The notes below the pieces were generated by a model. That model saw only the letters and a program-made list of their open reading frames with translations. It was not told the DNA's origin and did not search any database. From Phoronis australis (taxonomy: Eukaryota; Phoronida; Phoronidae), in the NCBI GenBank assembly GCA_002633005.1, contig NMRA01000016.1, positions 1,248,897 to 1,312,896 on the forward strand: a stretch of 64,000 nucleotides of DNA, written 5' to 3'. A program made the position numbers and the translations under genes. This document shows, piece by piece, positions 46,970-58,640 of this stretch (position 1 is its first letter; every line of letters starts with the position of its first letter).

Positions 46970-48924
46970 TATGAAATACGTTATTTTACTTTTCCTGGTA
47001 TAACTATAAACCATCAAGAGTTGATGAAGGTCTTTTAAATGATATGACTCATATGCAATTCGGTTGAAAAAAGGACAGAGTTGTGAAATGTTTAGTGACA
47101 TTAAGAAGGCCCCAGTTGTCCCGTTGACATAGTATTAAAAACATTTTTGCTATTATTTGTCCTATGTACATGATTTTGCAATGGTATTAGAGCTCCGATG
47201 GTGTTGGTCATATACAAATATTTTAAGGACAGTGCAAACTTCCGACATTATTGTTTTTATATGCTACTTCTAGCCGTTAGGCATCTTTAGCACCCACTGC
47301 CAGCTTCCCAAAGTGTGGAATGATAAGCAAATTAATACTCCTCCGTTTAACACTGTTTAGGGCCACTGGATCGCAAAAGTACTCCAAAAATGTACTTGAA
47401 ATTTTTTTGGGAGTAATAATTATTGATAGCAGTTTTGAACATAAAAACAAGAATTATTAGTCCCCATACAGGTGACTCGACCAGTTATCAGAATTAACAA
47501 TCTAGGTCACGTGATGTGACCGACTTATGGCGCGTATAACGACTAATAATTCTTGCTTAACCGATATCAACCCACTGATTTGTAACACAACAATTATACA
47601 GTTCTAAACTTACTTCGTTTGAACTAAACAAACATTCCACTCTCATCCCTACATTACTCAACAAGACCCAACACCGGAACAAATGAAAACCAACCAATTC
47701 CACACATGCGCGGCGCAGCCTCAGCTACGTGAGATCAAAGTTGCTATCGAGTTCCTTGATGGATTTTCATGAAATTCGCTATTAGTGTTTCAATTAAGAA
47801 GAGTAAACCTCACGATAATTTTGTGACCAATCCGATCACTGTGGCCTCCCCTTGTGATAATTTATATTTTCTTTGCATGTGGCTCTATTTTTACCATGTT
47901 CTTTGATGCATTTTCATAAAATTCTTTCAAGAATTCCAATCAAGGGGAATACATTTTAAGATGATTATTTGACTAATCTGATTACTGTACCTTCCCTCGT
48001 GGCAATTTAGTTTTTCTTTACGTGTACCTCTATTTCTGTCATGTTTCGTGATAGATGTTCATGAACTTTGTCGCCTGCCTTCTTTCAGACGGATTTGTCT
48101 GATGTTGTGCCCCCTCGAGGCCTTTTTGTGTCATATGATACATGATATTCAAAATCAAACACAAACTTAGCGTTACAGTCATTCAACGCTTAGCTTTGAT
48201 CTTGTTTACAATATAGTGATCACAGGTATGTTCATTAGTGCTCCTTGAACCTTTGGTTTGCGAAATCTGTTAGTTGCACTTACACAACTGTTAAAATAAT
48301 CACCTGGACTGATGATGGTGTACAAGTATTTACTTGATATTCAGGTATCAGTACCTCTTCACCTATATGTCAGTTTCTGTGTCTGCTTGTGTGTCTCAGT
48401 CTGTCGGTCTGTGCGCCGTATTTCCTGTGTTCAACTTAGCTGCGACTCATAATCATATCATGATGGAATTATTCCTTTTCAGAAAGTTAAAACTCAATTT
48501 CCGTTGATAATAAGAGCTTCTGTTAATTTATTTATTTGAGTGAAAAAATTTAAATTGTTTACATACAAGTGTAACTTTTAATTAACAATATCTCCATTCA
48601 AATGTTGACAAAAATACAGTTTGCATTTTTATTGCGTTGAGTTTTCTAATGATCACGCGCTTATCTTGTAATGCATGACGATACGTCACACAAACTTGAT
48701 TTCGGTGTTTTGCAAGAAACTGTCCCTAAGCAGCACAGCCCTGGTTGAGTAAACCTTAGTTACCAAGTAGCCTAATGGTGGCGAAATACTGCAATCAGCT
48801 ATTAGAAAATAATGGATTGGTTCTGGATTAAAAAAAGACAGGATAGTTCAAGGCAGATCTGTTTTCATGAAATGAAAATTCTTGTTCACATGGTAAAGTT
48901 GAAAAGTAACGTTGTTTCTTGATT
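46970..48924. repeat. Block B: 3' flank of gene 3
   Basis: Counterpart of 9745-13508, lacking the SINE and the 1.6-kb insert. No gene recognised. Confidence 0.75.
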
Positions 48925-49064
48925 CTACGGAAGCTCCTCGATGAGAACCGAACATCCGCTGTTGTAGCATGTTTGCGCATTGCCTATCAGGAGCCCGGAG
49001 CACGCCCCAACGCGCAGCTGGACCTGTATGTTGCCAGACCCACTGACGTAGCATAATCCAGAAA
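48925..49064 (-). CDS. Gene 3 exon 6 (C-terminus and stop)
   Basis: 140 nt; all cysteines of gene 1 exon 6 are kept except that Cys-Tyr-Gly becomes Cys-Ser-Gly. Stop TAG at 48925-48927. Confidence 0.92.
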
Positions 49065-51501
49065 CTGTAAAAGAGATTGCAATGCACTAATGTATTCCAC
49101 AGTTCTGCCTTAAGTAAGAGCTGGGTTTGTTGTATTTCATGGGGGTAGTGCTGACGGTGGAGGGGTGGTGGTAATGGTGATGATTATGGTGGTCATTTTG
49201 GTCGTGTAAGTGGTGATTGGCCTGGTGATCGTTACAATAATACTGGTGATATTGGTGGTGGTGATGATGGTGAGTTTGATTAAAGGGTGGTGGTAGCAAA
49301 AGTGGAAGTGTTAAGGTTAGAAATGGTGGTGGTTGTGGTGCTGGTGGTTGTGCAGGTGGAGGTGGTGGTGGTGACGGTACTGATCGTAGTGGCGAGAGCA
49401 TGTATCTAACACAGAGCCTTTATCGCGTCAAATCTGTGGGCCTAAAATGTCATTAAGAATCATTGTGTAGAGACAATGGCTTAAGCCAAGACCGTATAGG
49501 TAGTATCGTACATTAGCAATCATTGAAACTTGCCAAGAAACTCAAAAGGTGAAATTTCATTTTGAGGATACTCTCCAAGTCAATTGTTAAATCGTCAGTA
49601 AGGTTATTATGAACAATGAGAAATTTAGGTACAAGATACATGTATCTCAATGCCTAGGTCAATCTCATGTCACTGTCTTTTGAAATCAAAACTAAAGTAG
49701 AACACCTCTACAAAAGGGTTTTTGGAACAGAAATACTTACATTGATTACCACGTTGGACAGTTACCGTCTTCGGATTCTGGTACACTATGGTGTCAATTG
49801 GGCCGCGATTTGTGCACTCCTGGCCGTTGAAGGTGAAATACCAACGATTACAGCGAACGCCGGCTCCTGCCGAACCATACATGCCAAGGACGCCACTCCA
49901 CGTGACCCGCAGCCAGGTATAAGAGTTCCTCTTGTAGATTGACATGGACTAAAATGTAATAGTTTTTCTTCAAATAAGGTTGCCGAAAAAGAAAGATCGT
50001 CAATCTGCCTCAGTTAAAGTTCATATTCACTTACCATCGCTGCCCATGCATCATATTCTTAGTGCACGGCGTCATTATCAACTTCATGTATCGTCTCCAA
50101 GACAGAAATTGAATGAAATATCTTCCCTTCAATTATTAATGAAATACACGTTATCTCTTTCTGTAGATCATGTTGTGACGCAACTTTCTGTTTTAAACCA
50201 CCAGACTTCACCCAGAGCAGATTCAAGTGCAGATAAGTCTGCTGGGAAGTCATTCAGCGACGTGATATGATTATGAAAGGTGTAAAATCGTAAAGATACA
50301 TCTATTGCCACAGGCGTGGGTCGTATGGGTCGTTGGATGTGGGTGTTGTGGGATGTGGGGGTCGAGGGGTTTTAGAACAATCCCGTTGTTTGTCTTGTGG
50401 TACGGAGATTCAAACCTGGAAACAATGGTCTCGTCGGCAACTTTTCTCTTCACGTCGTAGAGGTTCCCATTTAAAATACGGGGGGTTCGTATTTATTATA
50501 CTTTTTCTTGATAAAATTACACAAACTGCCTAGGACTAAATGTAATGTCATTTTCATTAGATGACTTTGGCTCGTGTAAACCAGGATTTTTCGTTTCATG
50601 CCAGAATGTTGAAGCCTAAAACCAAGAGTAGACACCTACCGCAATGACACCATTGTCCACGCCAGACGACCAAGCCCGGTTCCAGTAGTAGTAGCGTCTG
50701 TTACTGTAATCACGAAATACAGGTGTATGGATGATTGTAGAAAACTCCGATTCAGAAGGGATGTAGACACTCAAATTGGGATTGTGCTGCTGAATATATT
50801 CCCCCTCGTTTATGTAATTTGTTGATAACACTGTATTAACAATCGTATGTCGTCTCAATCAAAATATGGCAACACGGCAGGATCCTCGTTTTATTGAAAA
50901 TTTGACACGATACATAAGAAAAAGCTATATAGTATCTGTAAGTCAAATAGTATGAGATGATTTCAAGACGACTGTTTTATAAAAACGGGCAGTGGATCAG
51001 TTGTGTAGCACAAAATAAATCTCTCTTTCCAGTGAAACCATTTATCAAAATTTTGATCGATTGTTGAAATTAACAACTTACCTGAGCTGGCTGATCCTAT
51101 TGTTAAGTTCCTGGAATAGATAAACAGCACTGACTATCACACATAGATTTATTTAATTGAAGAAGGTATGAAGATGTATCAGACAAATTTAAATCAACCG
51201 TTATTTATTATTCCAAGACGACTGGCATAAGAAAGGCCATTTTCAGCGGATCGTTTTGTTTGCAATAAAACTTATCAAGATCTTTACCACGTGTTTCACT
51301 TCCAAAGTCCTGCTAATCTTGATACTTTAAAACAATATCTTCCATATATATTAAAAGTGATAGGTGTAAATTTATAACGGTAATCTTGTATATATCATTG
51401 ACATTATTGCTGCGTTTCGATATGTATGTTTATTGTACCTGTAAATATGTACATTCACCTGTATTAACTGATATATATATATATATATATATATCTTTAT
51501 C

Positions 51502-51538
<37 letters not shown>

Positions 51539-53405
51539 ATGCATATGTATATGTATGTATGTATGTATGTATGTATATATATTTGTCTGAGTATCTTATT
51601 ATTTTTACTCTCAGATACAAGACTTTCTGGCGCTTTGTACATTGCATTTTTGTAATAAACATTAAAAAGGGTTTCATAAACTTACGTTCACCCGTTGTTC
51701 CAGCTTGTAGATTCTCTCTGAAAATGGACATGAGCAGTTTTATTTATTTTATTCTTAAGTATTGTAAACTTACGTTCACTCGTTGTTCCAGCTTGTAGAT
51801 TCCCTCCGAATAATTGACACAGATAGTCTTTCAGTTTTAGATTAAACTTCCTTGTTTTTGTTTTTGTTTTTGTTTTTGCTTTTGTGTATTTTTGCGTACA
51901 TGCCAGTGTTGATTTTCCCAAGCAACCTCATGTGGCAGCTGCGATATCATGATATTTTGTGGTCCAACAAAGTGGTTTCTTAAGCACGAATTTATGTTAA
52001 ATATAGTATGTCTCATTACAACCGTGAATATTTAAATTTGTAGCAAACGCCACCTAGTGACTTCCTGGAGAGCTGTGTGTACAAGTATAATCGGCAAAAA
52101 AAAACAATTTGTGAATAAATTGCGGGATTTTAAAGAAAACACCGCAACTGACAAACTCAATAACAAATGTGAAGATATAAATATCCTAGCAATCCTAAAT
52201 ATTACGCAATCGTTATTTACAAATAATAAAAAACTGTTCCTTGTTTCATTATGGTAGCCATGAAATATTACCATACTCATTTACATAAAAATAGTCTCGC
52301 AAAACGACTTTTTCATGTAACTGGTGACTGGTCTTCTGATGGTTTCCAACACAATAATACTTCATTTGAATTCGTGTGTTCAGGAAACTATGGATCTTTA
52401 ACGTCTCCACATTTACATCAGCGTCAGTTATATAAACATTGTAGTTCTACATGAATGGTTATGAACATTCTTAGGATAAATCAGTTCTGTTAATAGCCAT
52501 GTGACAGATTCTGGTCACGAGATGGATTTTGACAACGTTAGAATTTTATATCACGATGCATGTAAATTTCGTCTGTTTGTAAGAGAAAATTTTAAAATTA
52601 TAGAACAAAACCTCAGCTCAGTAGAATGTAGTCGCCCTATGACATCCGCCTATTCACATAGTCTCTGTTATTTTCCCGCCATCTGTTTTGCACGTTGTGC
52701 GTATTCATTCTCTTGAAAATACAGCTCAGTGAAACGTCGAGTACTTGTCATGAAGATAGAATTTTATAAAACTTTGATCGTCGATTTTATCCTAACGTGA
52801 ATGGTATTACCTTTCCGTTCTGATCTCAAATTTAACTTACAGAAAACGTGCGCCGATTATTTAACATTATACCAGAAGGCAGGTTATTATATCGTGTAAA
52901 AAGGTTAATTTCATAGAATTGGTTATCAAATAATAACTTTAGGAATAAATGCAAAATAAAACCCTTGTCTTGTTCACACCTTATACCATTGCCATCTTCT
53001 CAAAGCAAATAGGGTTTCGGTTATTTTAAGTTGTAGCCTAATGAGACACAAACGATGCTATATTTCCATATAATTTCGTCATTCATCCGATTATAATTTC
53101 AACTGCATTTTATTCCTTGCATAATGAGGCCACCATTGAACGTTTTCTCAACAGTTATTCTCTGGCACGTTTAGTGGGGAAGATCATAAAGACCTTGGAT
53201 ATGCGTCACACATAATAATTATCGTTAATAATTATAGAAGTTCATAATTACTACAGTAACGGACATTTGTGTGTATTCAATATGACAAAGATATCAACGA
53301 CTAACCTCCAACTCCGCAGCAACAACCTTCGGCGTTGGCGAATTTTGAATCCACAATCAGCAGTGCGAGAACGACCGCACTAAAAAGTTTAAACCAACAA
53401 CCCAT
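48925..53405 (-). CDS. CTHRC1-like secreted coiled-coil protein, gene 3 (six exons)
   Basis: Exons in coding order are 53306-53405, 51686-51717, 51082-51110, 50640-50703, 49741-49948 and 48925-49064. All have GT-AG borders and consistent phases, giving 573 nt and 190 residues. The signal peptide is [18 protein letters not shown].. ending ANA, followed by EGCCCGVG. The coiled coil has Ile, Leu, Val, Leu, Ile, Leu at a/d positions and is the most regular of the three. The CTHRC1-like domain contains [36 protein letters not shown] and [15 protein letters not shown], and ends SVLIEELP. It is closest to gene 1. An optional 30-nt exon at 51774-51803 has both splice sites intact and would add ten residues. 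No Gly-X-Y repeat is present. A secreted oligomeric protein is inferred. Confidence 0.9.
49135..49395. repeat. Intronic GGT/GAT triplet repeat, gene 3
   Basis: Counterpart of 13735-13995 in the last intron, with different unit numbers. The Pro/His-rich antisense frame is a by-product. Confidence 0.9.
49741..49948 (-). CDS. Gene 3 exon 5 (CTHRC1-like core)
   Basis: 208 nt, TTTTAG acceptor, GTAAGT donor. Almost identical in protein sequence to gene 1 exon 5. Confidence 0.93.
50640..50703 (-). CDS. Gene 3 exon 4
   Basis: 64 nt, GATTACAG acceptor, GTAGGT donor. Encodes [14 protein letters not shown] and VDNGVIA. Confidence 0.9.
51082..51110 (-). CDS. Gene 3 exon 3 (ELNNRISQL)
   Basis: 29 nt, TTCCAG acceptor and GTAAGT donor, phase 0 to 2. 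Confidence 0.88.
51469..51585. repeat. AT and TATG microsatellite in gene 3 intron
   Basis: AT dinucleotides, then TATG and GTAT units, at the place of the CA/CATA tract of gene 1. Confidence 0.92.
51686..51717 (-). CDS. Gene 3 exon 2 (mini-exon B)
   Basis: 32 nt, TTTTCAG acceptor, GTAAGT donor, encodes [10 protein letters not shown]. Confidence 0.88.
51774..51803 (-). CDS. Gene 3 optional mini-exon A
   Basis: 30 nt between ATTCGGAG and GTAAGT. It is a tandem copy of mini-exon B, but the first acceptor AG (CAG) has become CGG, so the next AG two bases on must serve. With exon 1 ending in phase 1 it would read [10 protein letters not shown], a different frame from exon B. Skipping or including it keeps the downstream frame. 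Confidence 0.45.
51850..51890. repeat. Short (TTTTTG) array
   Basis: Four to five units of TTTTTG next to mini-exon A of gene 3. Confidence 0.85.
52030..52260. other. Extra segment in gene 3 intron 1
   Basis: No match in the intron 1 sequences of genes 1 and 2. An open frame at 52057-52257 (+) is not recognised. Possibly part of the same or another insertion. Confidence 0.35.
52460..52797 (+). mobile_element. 338-bp insert with Penelope-like GIY-YIG tail
   Basis: Flanked by the 8-bp repeat tgaatggt (52452-52459 and 52798-52805). The corresponding sites in gene 1 intron 1 (near 20212) and gene 2 (near 33205) have no insert. A frame at 52501-52716 begins [18 protein letters not shown] and continues [16 protein letters not shown]. 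This resembles the region after the GIY-YIG core in Penelope-like elements (GH..DF..V.IL......RL..E...I). Family assignment is from pattern only. Confidence 0.5.
53306..53405 (-). CDS. Gene 3 exon 1 (signal peptide, CCCG)
   Basis: 100 nt, phase 1 at the GTTAGT donor. The start lies in CAAAATGG as in the paralogues. Confidence 0.9.
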
Positions 53406-53448
53406 TTTGGCAAAGGATGCTGAAATAATTCAAACAAAAATGCCACAG

Positions 53449-53460
53449 TTATATATATAT
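53449..53460 (-). promoter_or_regulatory. Gene 3 TATA box
   Basis: TATATATATA run on the minus strand, 44-55 bp upstream of the ATG; same location as the boxes of genes 1 and 2. Confidence 0.65.
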
Positions 53461-53464
53461 GTAG

Positions 53465-53595
53465 GCTATCATTAGGTGTCCTATAAACCAAATTTCATAT
53501 TGCAGTTATGGTGAAATGCGTTGCTCCAATGAAACCTTCTTCAGCTATTACCGATGCCGATGATTGGTCGACGGTAAATTGCGAATTACGCCTCC
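53465..53595 (-). promoter_or_regulatory. Conserved proximal promoter block, gene 3
   Basis: Contains the ATTGGAGCAACG and CGACCAATCATC words shared with genes 1 and 2 in the same order. Confidence 0.5.
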
Positions 53596-53789
53596 TTGCT
53601 GAAACGCCCATGCCAGTACACCGCTCACCTGAGTCACCGCCCCATATATAACCTGCACTAGGCGCATTCATTAACACGAACCTGTCATGCTTGAACACGT
53701 CTTCCTTTTTAGCTGTGTTTGCTGCTAAAGCTACTGGTACTGTCCTATTAAGTACCGCTGTTACTGCTAGGCTTTTAATTCTAGGGTTA

Positions 53790-54145
53790 CTACTATCGTA
53801 ATGCTATTGCTATTGTTGGTGTTAAAACTGCTACTGCTGTTGTTTCTGTTACTGCTATTGCTACCGCTGCTGTTACTGCTATTGCTAGTTATAACACTGC
53901 TGCAATTGCTGTTGTTGCTGCCGCTGCTACCGCACATAACACTGCTACTGTCAGTGTTAAAACTGCTGTGGCTGCCATTGTTACTGGTATAGTTTCTGTT
54001 AAATCTGGTGCCACTGCTGTTGCTATTGCAACTGCTGCTGGTGCTTCTGCTGTTTCAACTAGCACTACTATGACCACCACGTCCATTATTAATACTCCTA
54101 GTACTCACCCTCTTCCTCTAACTGCTGCTGCCGCAAGAGTGCGCA
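53790..54145. repeat. Imperfect GCT/GTT/ACT triplet repeat
   Basis: A long degenerate triplet array upstream of gene 3. Leu-rich and Ala/Thr-rich frames on both strands reflect the repeat. Block C of gene 1 has no such expansion. Confidence 0.9.
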
Positions 54146-54953
54146 AAACTAAGAAAGGAGAAGCGTGACATACAAATAACACCAAGTTAAATTGACTGAA
54201 CAGCAGAAAGTTTGACGAAACTACGTACGTCACAAAATTTACTGTTGTGAAAACAACTGCAAGTAACATACTTTAACATAAAAAATGTGTTTTAAAAACA
54301 TTCGCTAATGCTTGTATTGTATCAACTGAATTTCAACAGAATTGGAACGTTGAAGATTTATGCAGTGCAAGTTTCATTGTTTCATAATTTAGCATGTTAA
54401 TGAATTTGACTTTGTGTACCGTCTTGATTTGTAAGCATGAGATTGGCTAAAGAGGCAGTATTCAGCGCCACCTCTTGCTGAATAATACTATATTAGGGGC
54501 GCATAAGAATCAGATTTTTACAAAAAACGTGCAACATGAAAAGCGGGGACTTTTCGAATATCAAATGCTTGAAGCTATACTCGCCGCATAAGAAAAATGA
54601 AGCTGCACCCTGACATGGTCATAGGATAGACTGGCGCTATGACCCACGGCCAAGTAGGACCATACGGCAATACAAAATGCTAGACAAAAAACTCTGAAAT
54701 GTGAATACCGGAAAATGATTTTTGGGACTGAATTGCAAGGCACAGATGTAACCAAAAATGACACCGTTGATTGCACAGAAGACTCACTTAAAGTCTACTC
54801 GTGCTCCACCTGGTGACCACTTCTCATTAAACTACTGCATCCTATGTTGAAATTGACCAATTTCCACTGTAAAAATAGAGAATTCCTACTTTAATTGCTC
54901 TGCACTTTGGCGCTTTTGGTCGCTTTTCATCCGTCAATGTACATGTATCGCTT
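54146..54953. repeat. Block C of gene 3, first part
   Basis: 54755-54952 match 21240-21430. 54450-54750 has no partner in block C1. No gene recognised. Confidence 0.6.
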
Positions 54954-54954
54954 A

Positions 54955-55686
54955 TTATCCCATACGCGTTGAATCTGTCGAGTGCAATACGGCCATGTAA
55001 TCATGTTTTTGCGTATTCACCTCCAGCACTACTTCAACAGTGACCTCTGACATGGAAAGTTCAAAAGGTAGGTCAATGTCGACTCGACATCGTTAGCCGG
55101 TTCGATCATCAAACTTTCCGAATATATAGTTTAAAGTTACATAGTTGCAGCAGTATAAATAAAAGTCAACATGCAATCAGGCCCTGATACAAAACTGTTA
55201 ATATGACACTTAATTCTGTCTGAGTTTTCAATTGCTAAATATTATATCGTCTGTAACTCAGGCGCCGATTCCTCGGTAACAACGTACAATATCAAATATT
55301 GTTGATATTTAACTACTTTCAGGAGATGTTTCAAGTTCAATGCATGGTTACTGTTGTTTTAATTTTTGTTATCTCTTTTCAAGTAATAAATTGTTACATT
55401 TTAAACTGTTTCTTTTACTAGAGAAAACTTGCAACCTAACGGATAAGTACATGCATATAGGATGTGATCCGCCACGTGAACAGTCTGAGTGAAGTGTTTA
55501 AAAAAATTCGTAAAAGTGAAAGAAACTTTAGAATTCGAAGCGTTTGGGATAAATACAAAACGTAGCGCGCTTGGCGTAGATGAAGTAATATCCCACGAAA
55601 CATAATTCCGCGTATTGACGGAGACCGATACGATGTGTCGAGTGGGGTATTACTTCATCAACGCCACTCTCGGTATGTTTTGTGCA
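54955..55686. mobile_element. 732-bp insert at a TA site
   Basis: The paralogous site at 21430-21436 reads 'actttatattcag' without insert. Here TA occurs on both sides (54953-54954 and 55687-55688). The insert has an inverted pair (tatcccatacgcg at 54957; gcgtttgggata at 55540) and a hairpin, gatgaagtaatatccca / tggggtattacttcatc (about 55583-55662). It is the reverse complement of 43881-44541. No transposase is in this copy; TA insertion fits mobilisation by a mariner-type enzyme. Confidence 0.7.
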
Positions 55687-55688
55687 TA

Positions 55689-58150
55689 TATTCAGTTTAA
55701 ACTGCGCTGAAGATCTAATATTTTAGATATGTCACGTGCTGCCATATTAAGAAAAACTCACGTTAACTTGCCATTCGTTTTTTTTTGAAAACCCTAACAA
55801 GTGGTTTTCCTTTCACCTTAACACTCCTTCAGCAACTAGACCAATAAATCATGAATGACTTGTCAACTTTAATGGCCTACGTGAGGTAAATGCTCTGATA
55901 ACAACACATTTTAACAACGGTGCAGTTCGTGACTAAGTCGTCGCGCATCATTACCAGTTACACCGTAAACAGGAGATGGGTGAGTTCAAAGCCTCGACCT
56001 TTCCTAGCGTTTTGACAAATAATATCGTAATAATGAAGACGAAAGGTGATTTTGTCACGACGAAACTCATCACGTGTCACCAGACAGGTGCGAAGAATCA
56101 TGTCGATCACCATTTGATCTAATCATGATAGCTCACCGGTAAGCGACACTCACACCGCTGAGAGAAAAGTCTCCCTTGAACGGTAGGGGTCACACATTTT
56201 TAGAAAGTTAGCTTTTAACTGCCATTCCAAGAAAGCACCAAAACGTTGACTCCAGGGTCATCGACCCAGATCTTGAAAAAGTGTGTGTTCCTACATCCTG
56301 GTGAGAGATTTTTGGGTCATTAATTTAATTTAGAGCATCATGAATATTTTTACCCAAAATAACCCATTTTCTGTTCAAAAGGGTTCATTTAGTGAAGTAG
56401 TTTTAAAACGGCTTTAAACAACAGGAATGAAAAGATCTTCATGATTTTTATGTAGATCCGAACTTCTCTATCAGAAGACAGTCTTTGCATTTTCAATAGG
56501 ATTTCCGTTAAGCTTCACTGGATCGCCAAAATACAGTAAATTTAATCCAATTTTGTGCTCTTCTTTTTTAGCCATGCTGAGGTGCTCTGGGGGCCAGTTT
56601 GCGGAGTGCTGTTGATTTCTAATAATATTTTCTATTAATTTGTTGTCTTACTAGGAAAATAAATAAATAACAAATGGGCTTTTTGTTTGTTTTCAAGCAA
56701 CAGCCGATAGACAGGATATACCATAAAGTCTTTACAGTCCTTGACTACGAGCAGTATGCAGCTGTATCTCGTAAACCTTACCAAGGGGCTTCGTTAATTT
56801 TTGTAAACATGTCGTCAATTTTTAAATAATGTGATTACTGCTGGTCCCCTGGTGGAAGTTTCTATAACTTGATTTCTTTGGTGAAATTTCATGAAACTTG
56901 TCCAAAGTGTTTCTATCCAGGAATCAGTGGCACATACATGTTTTCGAACGATTCTAACCTGTGCTGCCCTACCAGTGACAGTGCCCCTCCCCCCCTACCT
57001 TCAGTTGCAAACTGATGCTGTGTCCTGGTAACATTTTCCTTATTACCTGACAATCATCAATCATTGCATATCATTTTTAGTCATTTCAATCCGAGTCTCG
57101 TCACTTCTACGTGATGCTAACCGTTTAATTGTTTCCACCCAAAAATAATTTTGTGACTTGTTGTCACACTCCCTTGAGAGATAAAAATGACAATTCTTAA
57201 TCAAAAATAGTGGACGCACGGACTTCAAATTTTCATGTTAGCTGACGGTTTACATCTAGCAATGAAAACCTGAAGTAAACTAAGTGCAAAATTGATATGT
57301 AGGCCAAGGTGATCCCAATAAGCTTTTCTACAATTAGTAACATAGGAAGTACTTTAGGAACTTTCAGCAATGCAGGCAGAACTAAAATCAGTTTAGTGTG
57401 AATTTAAAGCGGATTTACATAACTGTTACCAAGGCGACTGGGTACCTTAAATTGAATTTGACAGGCGTTGTATTAAAAATTATGAAGCTGAGAGGCAGAA
57501 GAATTCGAGTAAGCTTCACACTTTACAATCCAAAAGTAGCCTATTTCTGTCAATCAATTGAAATTTTCCACAATTGTTTGCTTTGATATAACCCGACGCA
57601 GCCCAACGTACATGTAAGCATTTTAACTACTCAACTGCTCAATAAGTTACGTATGCGTGACTAAATTGTGGTGAAAACTCTTGAATTGTACAGAATGGCA
57701 GGTAAGGGTATGTATAATTAAATTTTATTGATACAATATTTGTGGAAGTAATTTTTAAGCGCTTTTAAACTCGTAGCCTATGCCACTTTCGTCCAAGACG
57801 AACAATCCGATCAAAAAACGAGACAAAATTTGACACAAAAATAGAGATCATAACTGTTCAACGCACCGTGCGACTTTAATAACTTTTCTTCATTTTGTAT
57901 TTCAGAAATCGATTCCTTTTTCTGTGATTTAGGCTTTTGTCTTCAAAGTCAAAAAATAATTTTCGATTCGTCTGCACCCTTAATTTAAAAGAATTGGTTA
58001 TCAATAAAAACATAAACCGCCTTTCAATAGTGCACAAATCCGAATACTTCATTAAAAATCACATGAAACATTCATATCAGCCTTAAAATTATTTCTAAGG
58101 GCGTCAACCGTTTTGGGTAGTGGCACCAGGCAAAAATATCATCACTTGTG
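55689..58150. repeat. Block C of gene 3, second part
   Basis: Matches 21432-25560 with gaps, notably without the 538-bp insert at 21734-22271. Frames at 57398-57586 and elsewhere are not conserved. No gene recognised. Confidence 0.7.
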
Positions 58151-58289
58151 CCGACGTCATCTCTGACCCACAGCAAGTTACGGCTACATGGCCAAGTGCG
58201 AAATGGCGTGACGAGTAATATATATAATTGCAAATTCGACGAAATGCACCATCGAGTTGGACTTGTGTCATGACCATTTATTAGCACAA

Positions 58290-58640
58290 TTTGATGAACG
58301 TTCTTTATGGAGATGTATTGGCAAGTTCTGGGTCATGGCTCTATAGACAAAAGTGATGTTGCGTACCAGTGGGGTACAGGGTACCACGAAACAACAATTA
58401 GCATTTAGGTACCAGAAAGTATGCATACGATGCTGGTGAGTACCAGATTGGTATACGATACCAGCTGGGAATTAGCCGATTGCCTGCATGATGTGTTCGA
58501 GCAAAACGGCAAATATAACTTGAAGTACCAGATGGGTACCCAAACTGCCAAACGGGCTAAAATGTATTATTCAGTACCAGATATTTAGGATTGTATCTTT
58601 TCTCGAGCGAAATTTCCACAATACAGTGTGCTACAAAAAA
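58290..58640. repeat. Segment with clustered GTACCAG motifs
   Basis: GTACCAG occurs five times and ATACCAG once within about 220 bp (58365-58585), often followed by GGGTAC or GGTA to form short palindromes. Blocks A1 and A3 lack this segment. Confidence 0.7.

Noticed and set aside
53801-54168. Leu-rich and Ala/Thr-rich frames on both strands
   Set aside because: Triplet repeat array; open in several frames at once, as expected from the repeat.
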